From contig VMHB01000005.1 in assembly GCA_007378985.1 (NCBI GenBank), positions 11,099 through 75,098 of the forward strand: 64,000 nt of DNA, in the 5' to 3' direction. The translations under genes and the position numbers were made by a program. This DNA comes from Parcubacteria group bacterium Greene0714_7. Its GTDB lineage: Bacteria; Patescibacteria; Paceibacteria; UBA9973; UBA2103. A model generated the notes under the pieces. The model saw only the letters and a program-made list of their open reading frames with translations, searched no databases and had not been told where the DNA came from. This document shows positions 37,295 to 46,456 of the stretch, piece after piece (within the stretch, counting starts at the first letter, position 1; each line of letters begins with the position of its first letter).

Positions 37295-39661
37295 TTACTG
37301 TTCCCTAAATGCTGGCAAGATTTTTACCGTCGCCGAAACAGAGGGATGCAAACTGCCCGCAGTACATGAGAAGGTGTAGAGACTTTCTGAGGTAATAACT
37401 ACGGACTTCGAACCTGCAGTGAGAGATGAGGAAAGTCCTGGACCTGAAACCGTACATGCATTCACACTACCGCCAACAAACCATGTAATGGTGACAGGGT
37501 CACCCGAGCGAACGAGCTGAGGAGTTGCAATAAGAGAGAGTGTTGGTGCAATAACAGTTACGGTTGCAGTACTGAACGCGCGGTTACCTGAGGCATCCGT
37601 GCAGGTAAGCGTATAGAGAGTCGTGTCAGTTGGAGTCACTGAAAGCGTTCCCGAAGTGCGTCCACCTGTATTGAAGTTCCCTCCCGTACATGAGACAGCA
37701 TGAGCAGATGTCCACGATAAGAGTGAAGGTGCACCGTATACAACCGTTGTTGGAAACGCTGTGAGAAGAGCTGATACTCCTCCTGAGGTTGGCGCTGTTG
37801 GTGTGGTCGGTGGCGTACTTGGTGTAGGACATGATGGTCCAGTACAAGCTGGTGGAGTAACAGTTGGGCACGAAGGTCCAGTACAAGAAGGAGGAACTAA
37901 GATACACTCGATTCCAGTACAGACCAATGAACTACAGCTTGCAGTGACACTTGCAGTAGAGGAAGTTGTATTTGTAGTGGTTGTTTCAGTACCCGGATTA
38001 GTTGTAGTAGTTGGAACTGGAGTACCCCCTACGGCAAGACCTGCAAAATAATTGTAGTTAGTGCCATTTCCGCCAACAGTAAGACTGGTTGAATCTTTCT
38101 GTACGACAGAGGCACCTACATAAGAATTGTAACGATAATAAGTATTCACTGCCTGCCCAGTTGGACTCACGACTTCACGTACCTCAACATTACAACAACC
38201 TCCTGAGGGAGTTATTTCACTACACACTTGCCCTAGAGTAGCGTCAACACCGCCCGTAAACCCAACCCCATCTTGCGTGTCGTTAGCACTGGCTATATAG
38301 GTACCCCCAGAACATTGCATGCCACCCTGAATAACGACATGAGGCTGTCCCGAAGTAGTTGTTGTTGTAGTACCAGGGGTGGTAACAGTGCTCGTGGTAT
38401 TAACTAGTGCAGTATCTGTAACTGTAACTGAAGCGGTTTTAATGCCTAGGGTTGAATAAATTTTTTCAATCAACGCACCTGTACCAGATAAACCGTCAGT
38501 GCCACTCCATTCGTAGCCATATGATCCTGAGCCTCCAGACACAACTGCAGTCCATGTAATTGCTGATCCGGGTGCAACAGTTGGGAATGACGGGGAGCAC
38601 GACGCGCTTAAAACTGGTGACCCAACGTGCACAACGGCAGAAGCCGATGCGGTGAGGCCAGGGGTCACAACTGTTGATGTACCTCCTCCTGATGCACCGA
38701 CACACTGATACACAGCTGTTTCAATCTGACATGAGTCATTTGCTACGTTTATTTTACAGATGTTTCCATCTCCAACTCCACCGCAGGCTTGCCCTGTTGG
38801 ATTTGAGGGACACCACGCCACTCCAGAATATGCAAGGTTAAGACTAGACACCCTAGTCTGACCTGCGTTACAGAAGAAATCACTGATGTCATTATAGGAG
38901 AGTTGCCATGTGCCTGGAGTGGGAGATGTTGTTACTGATGAACTTGGACCTGAACATGTCACAGAGTAGTTGGTGGTTACACTCAAAGGACCCGTTGACA
39001 CGGAGCCCATAACATTACCCCCTGTATCAAAACCACTACCTGCACAAGAAATTGCATTGGTTGAATTCCAAGTAAGCGTTGATTGGGCGCCTATGGTCAC
39101 CGTGCCTGGATTTGCATTGAGTGTTGCGGTTGGTCCTGGAGGTGGATTCACAGTTACGCTCGCATTGGAAGAAGCACTTTGAGTTCCGTCAGTACAAGTC
39201 ACGGAATACACCGTTGAGTCTGCGGGGGAAACGATGAGGGATCCAGAAGTTGCACCACCTGTAGAGAAATTAGTTCCTGTACATGATGTTGCGTAGGAAG
39301 AACTCCATGAGAGTGACGAAGAGCCTCCGGTGTCAATTGCTGAAGGCACTACGATGATGCCAGCGGTGGGTGTTGTTGGTTCTTCAATACATCCCTCATC
39401 TATGTCGCCGATAGTAGCTACTTGGTAGGTACTTTGCACCGTGTAACTGTCACCGCCGTAGAGCGCACGAAATGCCGCTTCACCTCCACTATTAGGAGGA
39501 AAGGGATTAGTTACCACAGTGTATTGATATTCCCATGTCACACCACTACACCCACCACCTGTTGCCGGGCCAGCATATGTAGTATTCGGGATACTCGAAA
39601 ACAAAAACCCAGTAAAAATAAAAACTGCAAGAAATGGAACAAGAGTTATTTTCATTCTCAT
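37295..39661 (-). CDS. Secreted Ig-like repeat protein
   Basis: 788 residues. Signal peptide at about 1-30 (ITLVPFLAVFIFTGFLFSS, with a cleavage-like NTTYAGP). Ig-like repeats of the S-x-SLSWSSSYATSCTGTNF and LTWNSTNAISCAGSGF type follow, with Cys-Cys pairs, a PKD-like domain (about 370-420), a Thr-rich linker (about 425-450) and a Pro/Cys-rich segment with CTGPSCPT repeats (about 600-635). It ends with two more Ig-like repeats, with no membrane anchor or sortase motif. It starts 7 nt after the propeller gene stop, so the two form an operon. Probably exported and cell-surface associated. Binding partner unknown. Confidence 0.82.
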   Translation of the reverse strand: MRMKITLVPFLAVFIFTGFLFSSIPNTTYAGPATGGGCSGVTWEYQYTVVTNPFPPNSGGEAAFRALYGGDSYTVQSTYQVATIGDIDEGCIEEPTTPTAGIIVVPSAIDTGGSSSLSWSSSYATSCTGTNFSTGGATSGSLIVSPADSTVYSVTCTDGTQSASSNASVTVNPPPGPTATLNANPGTVTIGAQSTLTWNSTNAISCAGSGFDTGGNVMGSVSTGPLSVTTNYSVTCSGPSSSVTTSPTPGTWQLSYNDISDFFCNAGQTRVSSLNLAYSGVAWCPSNPTGQACGGVGDGNICKINVANDSCQIETAVYQCVGASGGGTSTVVTPGLTASASAVVHVGSPVLSASCSPSFPTVAPGSAITWTAVVSGGSGSYGYEWSGTDGLSGTGALIEKIYSTLGIKTASVTVTDTALVNTTSTVTTPGTTTTTTSGQPHVVIQGGMQCSGGTYIASANDTQDGVGFTGGVDATLGQVCSEITPSGGCCNVEVREVVSPTGQAVNTYYRYNSYVGASVVQKDSTSLTVGGNGTNYNYFAGLAVGGTPVPTTTTNPGTETTTTNTTSSTASVTASCSSLVCTGIECILVPPSCTGPSCPTVTPPACTGPSCPTPSTPPTTPTAPTSGGVSALLTAFPTTVVYGAPSLLSWTSAHAVSCTGGNFNTGGRTSGTLSVTPTDTTLYTLTCTDASGNRAFSTATVTVIAPTLSLIATPQLVRSGDPVTITWFVGGSVNACTVSGPGLSSSLTAGSKSVVITSESLYTFSCTAGSLHPSVSATVKILPAFREQ

Positions 39662-39668
39662 ATCAGAA

Positions 39669-40571
39669 TTAAGGAATAATTCGATAATGTGAAGTCACTG
39701 GAAGATCAAATGCCTTTACACCAGCTGGTGGCATAGAGGCCTTGAAGCGCCATATATGTGCAGTGCCGTTTGTTTGACGTTCAACAGCGTAAAACGAATC
39801 GCCATTAAAAGCACCGTGTACGAGTGTCTGCGGTATGTTTCCTAATGGGTTAAGACCCATAGGAGCTTCAATATGTGTGACAGAGAAAAGCTCATAATTC
39901 TTCGTGAGCCCATTTGGAATTGCTAGATATTTTCCATCGCGACTAATATGAGCAGCGTAATCAATGAGACCAGGGTTCAAGAAGAATGTAGTTTGAGAAG
40001 TTTTTGTAGAAACATCCGCTACAGTAATTCCAGTAGGGCCAGTGAAGAGAAGCATGAGTTTTCCATTACTTTCAAAAAACTCTGGACCAAAACCAGTGCC
40101 CATAAGTGTTACCTCACCAGTTTTCACATCGAGAACTTTAATAGTCCATGCAGAAAGTTGTGCAGTGAAATAGGTATCAGCAGGAGCGTTGGTGAGCGCA
40201 GCATATGCAACCATGGTGCCATCAGGAGAAACTGATACTGATGCCTTCCCTCCTCCATCTGCGCTAAGCGCTTGTGTTTTTGGCGAAAGCATCATGACAT
40301 CCACTGCGTTCGTTTCAGCATTTCGCACCAAAGCAACTGCCGTACCCCGCGCCGATGCATAGTCAGCAAGAGTGCCGTTTACTGCTACTTTCTTTTCATG
40401 GAAACCAGTAATGCCGAATGAAAATACCTTACCTGAAAGATATTGCCCTTCAAAAACTTTAAGACCTATGAGTCGAATAGGTACCGCACGAACATACAAA
40501 ATGCCGAGAATAATAATGATGACTAACGCTATTGAGACGAGAGCATAAACCCTCTTTGGAGAAGTGATCAT
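39669..40571 (-). CDS. Membrane-anchored beta-propeller-like protein
   Basis: 300 residues from ATG 40571. The longer frame to 40694 runs into the inverted-repeat element. N-terminal anchor YALVSIALVIIIILGILYV (about 9-27). The extracellular part has TolB/WD40-like blade text: KASVSVSPDGTMVAYAAL, then VKTGEVTLMG, DYAAHISRDGKYLAIPN and related strands. The propeller assignment is by pattern. Enzyme activity is not indicated. Start supported by TACTAT six nt upstream. Confidence 0.75.
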   Translation of the reverse strand: MITSPKRVYALVSIALVIIIILGILYVRAVPIRLIGLKVFEGQYLSGKVFSFGITGFHEKKVAVNGTLADYASARGTAVALVRNAETNAVDVMMLSPKTQALSADGGGKASVSVSPDGTMVAYAALTNAPADTYFTAQLSAWTIKVLDVKTGEVTLMGTGFGPEFFESNGKLMLLFTGPTGITVADVSTKTSQTTFFLNPGLIDYAAHISRDGKYLAIPNGLTKNYELFSVTHIEAPMGLNPLGNIPQTLVHGAFNGDSFYAVERQTNGTAHIWRFKASMPPAGVKAFDLPVTSHYRIIP

Positions 40572-40577
40572 ACTGGA

Positions 40578-40583
40578 ATAGTA
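40578..40583 (-). promoter_or_regulatory. -10 box of the beta-propeller gene
   Basis: TACTAT on minus, 6 nt before the ATG at 40571. Confidence 0.45.
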
Positions 40584-40653
40584 TCGTGAAATAAAAGAGG
40601 CGCTATCAAGCCTTGTGGACATTGCAATAGGGCTTCTGCAATTAAAATAGCTC

Positions 40654-40811
40654 GAGCATGTTTTGAAACCTCCCCCTACCTGGGAGCCGTTCATTTTCTA
40701 TTCAACATTTCGTCTCGTACTCAATGTACCTACCATTTCGGACTCCGACTCATGTCTCATCACGAAAATGAACGGCTCCGGTTCGGGTACCACGAGTTTC
40801 AAAACATGCTC
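40654..40811. repeat. 158-bp element with long two-part inverted repeat
   Basis: Outer arms GAGCATGTTTTGAAAC (40654-40669) and inner arms GGAGCCGTTCATTTT (40683-40697) are exact complements of sequences at 40796-40811 and 40764-40778, with an unpaired stretch between them and a loop of about 66 nt. Its right end touches the stop of the transglycosylase gene. Structured RNA or non-autonomous mobile element. No coding capacity seen. Confidence 0.65.
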
Positions 40812-42157
40812 TATAACCCCTTCAAGAAGTCGATATTGTTTTGAAAATCCGTAGCTTTTGCTATGACTGAATTACCATAGAAACTATTTGCGGGTTTTTT
40901 AGAATCACATGAACGACCAGAATAGTATCTACATGCAGCGTTTCGCTCAGCCGAATAGGTACCTGCATCAGCCCCTAAATCAGACATATAGAGAGCCGTT
41001 GCCATGATTGCATCTTTAGCTTCCCAAGGATTAGGTTTCGATACACCAAGAGCTTTGGCAAGTCGCGCTTGATACAATACCCAAGTAGAAGGGATAAACT
41101 GCGAGGGTCCCATCGCTCCACCATATCCTCCAGTTGAAGGACACGACACTGGGGTCGTCGCCCACGGTAATCCAAGCGCACTAGTAATTTTAAGAAATGG
41201 ATCAGTATCACGAGGTGACTTCATTACGCCAGCAAAAAACTTTCCAGTATTTTTACCAACACCGTCACCTGTTTGTAGACTAGAAATAAAACACGACCCA
41301 ACATTCTTTCCTAAATCAGACTCTTGTGAGAGGATCGCTAAAATAAATGCTGCGCGCACACCAGTTTTTTGTGAAGCATACGATGCATAATCAAGCGCGG
41401 TACCGAAAGGAATTCCGCCACTATCACGAAGAGGAAACAGGGCAGCACGAATTTTTGCCGCCTGCTGTTGTCGTTCAGCTAAAACCTTTTGATACGAGGC
41501 CTCTTGATTTTTTGTGATAGCAAGCAAGCTCTTTTTTTCAGCTTCACTTTGAGCAACAACTTTCTTTTTCGTTTCTACAACATAGCGAGCATCAAGCTCC
41601 TGAGTCTGTTGCTTTGCTAGAGTTTTTTTCTCAATTTCAGCCTGAGTTTTTGCGCCACGAATTGAAGTGAAGAGTTCATCGAGTTTCTGCTCCACCGTAA
41701 GTAGTGCATCAAAATCTGCAAAAAATTCCGATACACTCTTTGAAGACAAGATAATTTCTGGCAAGGTTGAACTCTCTACTTCCCGTACCGTCTGCAACAT
41801 TGAAGCTAAGGACTCCTGCCCCCGAACTATTCGCTGGTCTAGGTTTTTTATTTTTGCACTTCGGGCATTGATTTCCGCATTGAGATTAGAGATAGTGATA
41901 CTGCGTTGCTTAATCTCCGCCTCTGCCTTTTTTATTTGGGCGTTCAACATCGTCACGTCACCCTGCAGACTATTTTTTTTAAGTTGAGTGTCATCAAGAA
42001 TGCTCTGCCACTGCGCAATCTCTTTTTGAATTTCCTGATACTGCGCCTCCAAGCGAGCACGCTCTTCAGGCGAAAAGAATTCCGCGCGTGCATGGATAGG
42101 AAAAGTTGCCCCCACAAGTATGAGAAGAGACGCAATTAAAAAAAGACGGACTTTCAT
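40811..42157 (-). CDS. Secreted coiled-coil lytic transglycosylase
   Basis: Peptidoglycan hydrolase candidate, 448 residues. Signal peptide 1-26 (FLIASLLILVGATFP, then HARAEFF). A long coiled coil (about 30-230) of the EnvC/PcsB type, which in known systems links hydrolases to FtsEX. The C-terminal catalytic domain (about 255-430) resembles MltB/SLT: AAFILAILSQESDLGKNVG holds the catalytic Glu, and GGYGGAMGPSQFIPSTW is the family signature. A role in cell division or wall remodelling is inferred. Start supported by TGC-TATACT seven nt upstream. Confidence 0.88.
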   Translation of the reverse strand: MKVRLFLIASLLILVGATFPIHARAEFFSPEERARLEAQYQEIQKEIAQWQSILDDTQLKKNSLQGDVTMLNAQIKKAEAEIKQRSITISNLNAEINARSAKIKNLDQRIVRGQESLASMLQTVREVESSTLPEIILSSKSVSEFFADFDALLTVEQKLDELFTSIRGAKTQAEIEKKTLAKQQTQELDARYVVETKKKVVAQSEAEKKSLLAITKNQEASYQKVLAERQQQAAKIRAALFPLRDSGGIPFGTALDYASYASQKTGVRAAFILAILSQESDLGKNVGSCFISSLQTGDGVGKNTGKFFAGVMKSPRDTDPFLKITSALGLPWATTPVSCPSTGGYGGAMGPSQFIPSTWVLYQARLAKALGVSKPNPWEAKDAIMATALYMSDLGADAGTYSAERNAACRYYSGRSCDSKKPANSFYGNSVIAKATDFQNNIDFLKGL

Positions 42158-42164
42158 CCGTCTT

Positions 42165-42173
42165 AGTATAGCA
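42165..42173 (-). promoter_or_regulatory. Extended -10 of the transglycosylase gene
   Basis: TGC-TATACT on minus, 7 nt before the ATG at 42157. Confidence 0.6.
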
Positions 42174-42251
42174 AAAAGTAGGTGCCAGGTTTCAGGTGTC
42201 AGCTTTCTGGTTGTAATTCAAGAAAACAATTCCACAAACGACGCTAAATAT

Positions 42252-42899
42252 TTATGCTTCTTCTGATGGCAGAGCTTCTTCTTCCTTCTTACCGCGATCT
42301 TCAGAAATGCCGATAGCAGACATATCAGGTCCTGTAACCGGCTCCTCAACTTCTTCGTTTGCTGTCGCAATGAGTACCACAACCGCTTCTGCGTCAGTTA
42401 CCAGCGTAACGCCAGATGGAAGTGTAATGTCACCTGCGAGAATTTGTGAATCAATAGCATTAAGCACTGACACATCAACAGTAATAGAGTGCGGAAGATT
42501 TGTTGCCTCAGCCTCAATTTCAATTTCGTGAAGTGCCTTAACTAAGTTGCCGTTGAGCTCTTTAACTGCAGGAGCAACACCAACGAATTCAATAGGTACT
42601 GAAATTTCAACCTTTTGACCTTTCTGAACTGCATAAAAATCAGCGTGACGAGGTATGTCAGTCACGGGATCCCTATCAACTTCATGAATGAGAACATTGT
42701 ACTCTTTTCCGTCAACTGAGAGCTGAATCACCGTAGATTCCCCTGCCTTTTCAAGTGTTTTTGTGAATTCGCGAAGAGGCATTTCAATAGCTGTTGCCTC
42801 TTGTTTTGGGCCATACACAATAGCTGGCATTGATCCTTCCTTGCGAAGCTGTTGTACTCCCTTACCAGAAACTGTTCGTTTTGTAGCTTTTAATTCCAT
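42252..42899 (-). CDS. rplY: Ribosomal protein bL25 (CTC/TL5 type)
   Basis: Binds 5S rRNA. Two domains in 215 residues: the N-terminal L25 domain (VSGKGVQQLRKEGSMPAIVYG, residues 10-30) and the TL5 beta domain (VEISVPIEFVGVAPAVKELNGN, then LPHSITVDVSVL and LPSGVTLVTDAEAVVV). A short acidic C-terminal tail. Start supported by TATACT eight nt upstream. It stands alone. Confidence 0.96.
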   Translation of the reverse strand: MELKATKRTVSGKGVQQLRKEGSMPAIVYGPKQEATAIEMPLREFTKTLEKAGESTVIQLSVDGKEYNVLIHEVDRDPVTDIPRHADFYAVQKGQKVEISVPIEFVGVAPAVKELNGNLVKALHEIEIEAEATNLPHSITVDVSVLNAIDSQILAGDITLPSGVTLVTDAEAVVVLIATANEEVEEPVTGPDMSAIGISEDRGKKEEEALPSEEA

Positions 42900-42907
42900 G
42901 TCGAGAG

Positions 42908-42913
42908 AGTATA
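42908..42913 (-). promoter_or_regulatory. -10 box of rplY
   Basis: TATACT on minus, 8 nt before the ATG at 42899. Confidence 0.5.
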
Positions 42914-42971
42914 TCCGAAAACTCCTAAAAAATCAAAGCTCTCTAGGCGGGTAGGCCTTACTACGCACTCC

Positions 42972-44648
42972 TTATATGGGTAAATCGAGGCGACTGGCAG
43001 ACTCGGCAAATGAGGTACCCACTTTCTTACCTGGGTTGAATATATTCTCTGGATCAAAGATTCTCTTTACATCCTCAAAAAGCTTCTGCATTTCAGTGCC
43101 AAACATTTGCTCCACATATGGGGTGCGCACTAAGCCATCATTGTGTTCGCCTGAAATAGAGCCTTTGTAAGAGAGTACGAGGTCATACACTTTATGTGAA
43201 AGCTCATCAATTATTTTTTTAGCATCAGGACGCTGCGGATCAATGAGTGGAATGATATGAAAATTACCATCACCTACATGACCTGCAACGGTGTACGTTA
43301 AATCATATTCAGAAAGTATGACGGCGAGTTTTGGTAAAAAATCAACAAGAGAGAGCGGTGGTACCACAAAATCGTCAATGAAAGGTGCTGCACGCATTCC
43401 CCGTACTTTTTGTCTTAATAGGTTAAAGCTCTCGCGCCGTATAACCCAATACTTTCTTGCAGCACGTTCGTTTTTAGCGATGCGAATTCCATCATGAAGA
43501 TTGAGTGTCCTTACTTCCGCAACAAGATTTTTTGCTTTCTGAAGTGCTTCTTCTTGAGTGTCCCCTCGAAACTCAACCATTAATACCAACTTGGGAATAC
43601 CACCAGTCACTAACATCCACAATTCTGGTAAAAACGAAAGAGCAAGAGAAACAATTCCCGCCTTCATTTGTGTTGCGAATTCGGGGAAATATTTTACCGC
43701 TAAAGAAAAAGTGTGTTCATCGTAGGATTCAAAGCTGTCAGGTTTGTGTGCAAGAATTTTTGGGACAAGCACACTCAAGTCATGAATATCTTTAAGAAAA
43801 AATACTGCCATTGAAGAATAGGCCTGCGGGCGCACTAACTTGAAACGAATTTTAGTAATGATTCCTAAAGTTCCTTGAGAGCCGACCATAAGCCTTGCAA
43901 GATTGAGCGAGCGCACGCCATCACCGATGTCCCATAGTGCATAGCCTGAAGAATTTTTCTCGACATGAGGCCTCCCTTTCTCGATTACTGAACGGTTTTC
44001 TTTGAGGAGTTTTGCAACGGATCGATACAACTCACCCTCAAAAGATTGCTCTACTAATTTTTCTTTGAGTGTGTCCCCTTCTAGTTTTTTCAATGTATGC
44101 ACCTGCCCATCAGCAAGTACAACTTCAAGCTCTTCTACATAGCGTGCAGTTTTTCCATATTTTAAATTTTTCTCTCCACCTGAATCATTTGCGACCATAC
44201 CGCCAACAGCACATATTTCACGGCTTGCGGTGTAACTCGGCAATTCAACATTCTTTTTCTTTGTTTCCTTATCAAAATCACGGAAATACATTCCCGGTTC
44301 CACTACCGCATAGCCACCTCCCTGCCCTGCAAGGAGTGGCGAGCTTTCAAGCTCAAGAAGCTTATTAAGGTGCGCAGTCATATCAAGAATAATCGAGGTA
44401 TTCAAAGGCCCTCCCGACATATCTGTTCCCGCGGAGCGGGCGGTAATCGAAACATTTTCGCCATTCTTTTTCCTTTCAGTTGCAAATTGCACAATGCCCG
44501 CGATGTCTTCTGCACTTTGTGGTCGTACTATTACTTTTGGAAGTACGCGAAAAAGACTCGCGTCACGACTAAATTTTTCAAGGGTCTGAGAAGAATCATC
44601 CACCTCACCCCTCACACTATTCTTTAAATCCTCTATCAAGTTACCCAT
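42972..44648 (-). CDS. FAD-linked oxidase (GlcD / D-lactate dehydrogenase family)
   Basis: 558 residues from ATG 44648. The FAD-binding PCMH domain comes first: PKVIVRPQSAEDIAGIV, SITARSAGTDMSGGPLNTS and AVGGMVANDSGGEKNLKYG contact FAD. The C-terminal FAD-oxidase domain has TVAGHVGDGNFHIIPLID with the metal-binding histidines, and SGEHNDGLVRTPYVEQMFG. Such enzymes oxidise D-lactate, glycolate or other 2-hydroxy acids. The exact substrate cannot be decided. No iron-sulphur domain is fused. Divergent from the PfkB gene, with 67 bp between start codons. Confidence 0.9.
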   Translation of the reverse strand: MGNLIEDLKNSVRGEVDDSSQTLEKFSRDASLFRVLPKVIVRPQSAEDIAGIVQFATERKKNGENVSITARSAGTDMSGGPLNTSIILDMTAHLNKLLELESSPLLAGQGGGYAVVEPGMYFRDFDKETKKKNVELPSYTASREICAVGGMVANDSGGEKNLKYGKTARYVEELEVVLADGQVHTLKKLEGDTLKEKLVEQSFEGELYRSVAKLLKENRSVIEKGRPHVEKNSSGYALWDIGDGVRSLNLARLMVGSQGTLGIITKIRFKLVRPQAYSSMAVFFLKDIHDLSVLVPKILAHKPDSFESYDEHTFSLAVKYFPEFATQMKAGIVSLALSFLPELWMLVTGGIPKLVLMVEFRGDTQEEALQKAKNLVAEVRTLNLHDGIRIAKNERAARKYWVIRRESFNLLRQKVRGMRAAPFIDDFVVPPLSLVDFLPKLAVILSEYDLTYTVAGHVGDGNFHIIPLIDPQRPDAKKIIDELSHKVYDLVLSYKGSISGEHNDGLVRTPYVEQMFGTEMQKLFEDVKRIFDPENIFNPGKKVGTSFAESASRLDLPI

Positions 44649-44699
44649 GCGTATCTTGAATAATACACTACACACCTACGTCCGAGAGAAAGACGGAGA

Positions 44700-44708
44700 T
44701 GGTACAAT
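44700..44708 (+). promoter_or_regulatory. Extended -10 of the PfkB-tal operon
   Basis: TGG-TACAAT, 7 nt before the ATG at 44716. This decides against the longer frame starting at 44647. Confidence 0.6.
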
Positions 44709-44715
44709 TGCGCCA

Positions 44716-45681
44716 ATGAAGAGTGATTTTATAGCAATTGGCGACACGGTAGTCGATGAATTCATTGAGCTTGAAGAAGCAAATGTACATTGTGATGTTA
44801 ATAGCGAGCAGTGCACCATTTCAATGCGTTGGGGCGACAAGATACCTTTTAAATCGGCTACGCTTGTTGCTGGCGTTGGAAATTCAGCCAACGCAGCGGT
44901 AGCAGCATCACGACTTGGATTAAAAGTGGCACTCGTTACACACACAGGTAAAGACAGCTATGGAGATGAAATTATTCGCACATTCAAAAAAGAGAGATTA
45001 AATACTTCATATATAGCGCGCCAAAGCGGGGTACCCACAAATCATCACTACGTACTTTCCTATCAGTCAGAGCGCACCATTCTCGTGAAGCACGAGGCAT
45101 ACGCATACCGCTTCCCTAAAAATCTACCTGAACCTAAGACTATATACCTGTCCTCTTTGGCTTCGACCGCTGAAAGTTATCACGATGAAATTGCTAGCTA
45201 TCTTGAAATACATCCGAATATCTTTTTTGCTTTCCAACCAGGAACATTCCAAATGAAGTTAGGGGCAGAGCGACTCATGCGACTCTACCACCGTGCAAAC
45301 ATTCTTTTTGTAAATAAAGAGGAAGCGGGGCGCATCCTCAAAACACCTGAACTGAAAGATATACGGACACTCGCGGAAGGATTACGAAGTTTGGGTCCTA
45401 AAATAGTTGTGATTACTGATGGTCGCGCTGGAGCATATGCGTTAGATAAAGATGAGTTAATTCATCTCAACATGTACCCCGACCTCGCTCCTCCAATAAA
45501 TCGCACAGGCGCAGGAGACGCATTTGCTTCAACTACCGTAACCTACCTTACGCTTGGCATGTCACTCAAGGATGCAATGTTCCGAGGCACTATTAATTCC
45601 GCCCATGTAGTGCAGAAAATCGGTGCACAAAAAGGACTCCTCACCAAAGAAGCGCTTGAAGAACTTGCAACAAAAAAATGA
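44716..45681 (+). CDS. PfkB-family carbohydrate kinase
   Basis: 321 residues from ATG 44716 (MKSDFIAIGDTVVDEFIEL), the usual ribokinase-type start. GVGNSANAAVAASRLGLKVALVTHTGKD is the N-terminal sugar-binding signature and NRTGAGDAFASTTVTYL (about 275-291) the C-terminal signature with the catalytic Asp. Substrate is probably a sugar or nucleoside (ribose, fructose or adenosine). The neighbourhood favours a sugar entering the pentose phosphate route. Its end overlaps the transaldolase start (ATGA). Confidence 0.9.
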   Translation: MKSDFIAIGDTVVDEFIELEEANVHCDVNSEQCTISMRWGDKIPFKSATLVAGVGNSANAAVAASRLGLKVALVTHTGKDSYGDEIIRTFKKERLNTSYIARQSGVPTNHHYVLSYQSERTILVKHEAYAYRFPKNLPEPKTIYLSSLASTAESYHDEIASYLEIHPNIFFAFQPGTFQMKLGAERLMRLYHRANILFVNKEEAGRILKTPELKDIRTLAEGLRSLGPKIVVITDGRAGAYALDKDELIHLNMYPDLAPPINRTGAGDAFASTTVTYLTLGMSLKDAMFRGTINSAHVVQKIGAQKGLLTKEALEELATKK

Positions 45682-46400
45682 CACCAAAAAAAATAGAGGA
45701 ACTGCGAATAAAACTCTACGCCGATGGCTCTGAAGAGAAAGAGATGCTCGCACTCGCCGAGAAAGCCTACATCAAAGGCTTCACTACGAATCCTACCTTG
45801 ATGCACAAAGCGGGTGTTACTGACTACACAGCATTTGCAAAAAAAATACTAACCGCTATTCCCAATAAACCAATATCGTTCGAAGTTTTTTCAGATGATT
45901 TTCCAGAGATGGAACGCCAAGCTCGCCTCATTGCTTCATGGGGCGAAAATGTATACGCAAAGATTCCTATCATGAATACAAAAGGAGAATCATCAGCCCC
46001 TTTAGTAGAAAAACTATCGAACGATAGCATCAAGCTCAATGTCACGATGATTCTGACCTCCGAGCAGGTACAAATCGCAACAGAGGCTCTGAGTACTTCA
46101 ACTCCATCAATCATTTCAGTCTTCGCAGGACGAATTGCGGATGTTGGTATTGACCCAATTCCTGTGATGCGAGACTCAAAAGCAATTACCTCCACAAAAT
46201 CCTCCATTGAACTTTTGTGGGCTTCTACTCGTGAGCTTTTTAATATCTATGAAGCAGAAAGAATCGGTGCAGAAATCATTACCGTTCCCCCATCGATTCT
46301 GAAAAAACTAGGAGACATCGGCAAAACTCCGGAGGTACTCACCCTCGAAGGTGTGAAAGTCTTCTATGAAGACGGCAAAGAGGCTGGCTTCACCCTCTAA
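45678..46400 (+). CDS. tal: Transaldolase
   Basis: Moves a dihydroxyacetone unit between sugar phosphates. 240 residues, a short TalA/TalC-type barrel: IKLYADGSEEKEML, GFTTNPTLMHKAG (about 34-46), VYAKIPIMNTKGE with the Schiff-base Lys, and ISVFAGRIADVGIDP. Translationally coupled to the PfkB kinase. It converges on the transketolase genes across a 32-bp palindrome. Confidence 0.93.
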   Translation: MTPKKIEELRIKLYADGSEEKEMLALAEKAYIKGFTTNPTLMHKAGVTDYTAFAKKILTAIPNKPISFEVFSDDFPEMERQARLIASWGENVYAKIPIMNTKGESSAPLVEKLSNDSIKLNVTMILTSEQVQIATEALSTSTPSIISVFAGRIADVGIDPIPVMRDSKAITSTKSSIELLWASTRELFNIYEAERIGAEIITVPPSILKKLGDIGKTPEVLTLEGVKVFYEDGKEAGFTL

Positions 46401-46404
46401 CACA

Positions 46405-46436
46405 TTCCTATATATCAGTTAACTGATATATAGGAA
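46405..46436. terminator. 32-bp palindrome between convergent tal and tkt genes
   Basis: Core TATCAGTTAACTGATA identical to 4184-4215. Placed to end transcription from both sides. No strong U run. Confidence 0.6.
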
Positions 46437-46456
46437 ACGCATCGGATTTAAAACAG

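Noticed and set aside
44647..44715. Longer N-terminus for the PfkB kinase, making overlapping divergent start codons with the FAD oxidase
   Set aside because: The conserved kinase start is the ATG at 44716, with TGG-TACAAT seven nt upstream. The 23 extra residues contain that promoter.
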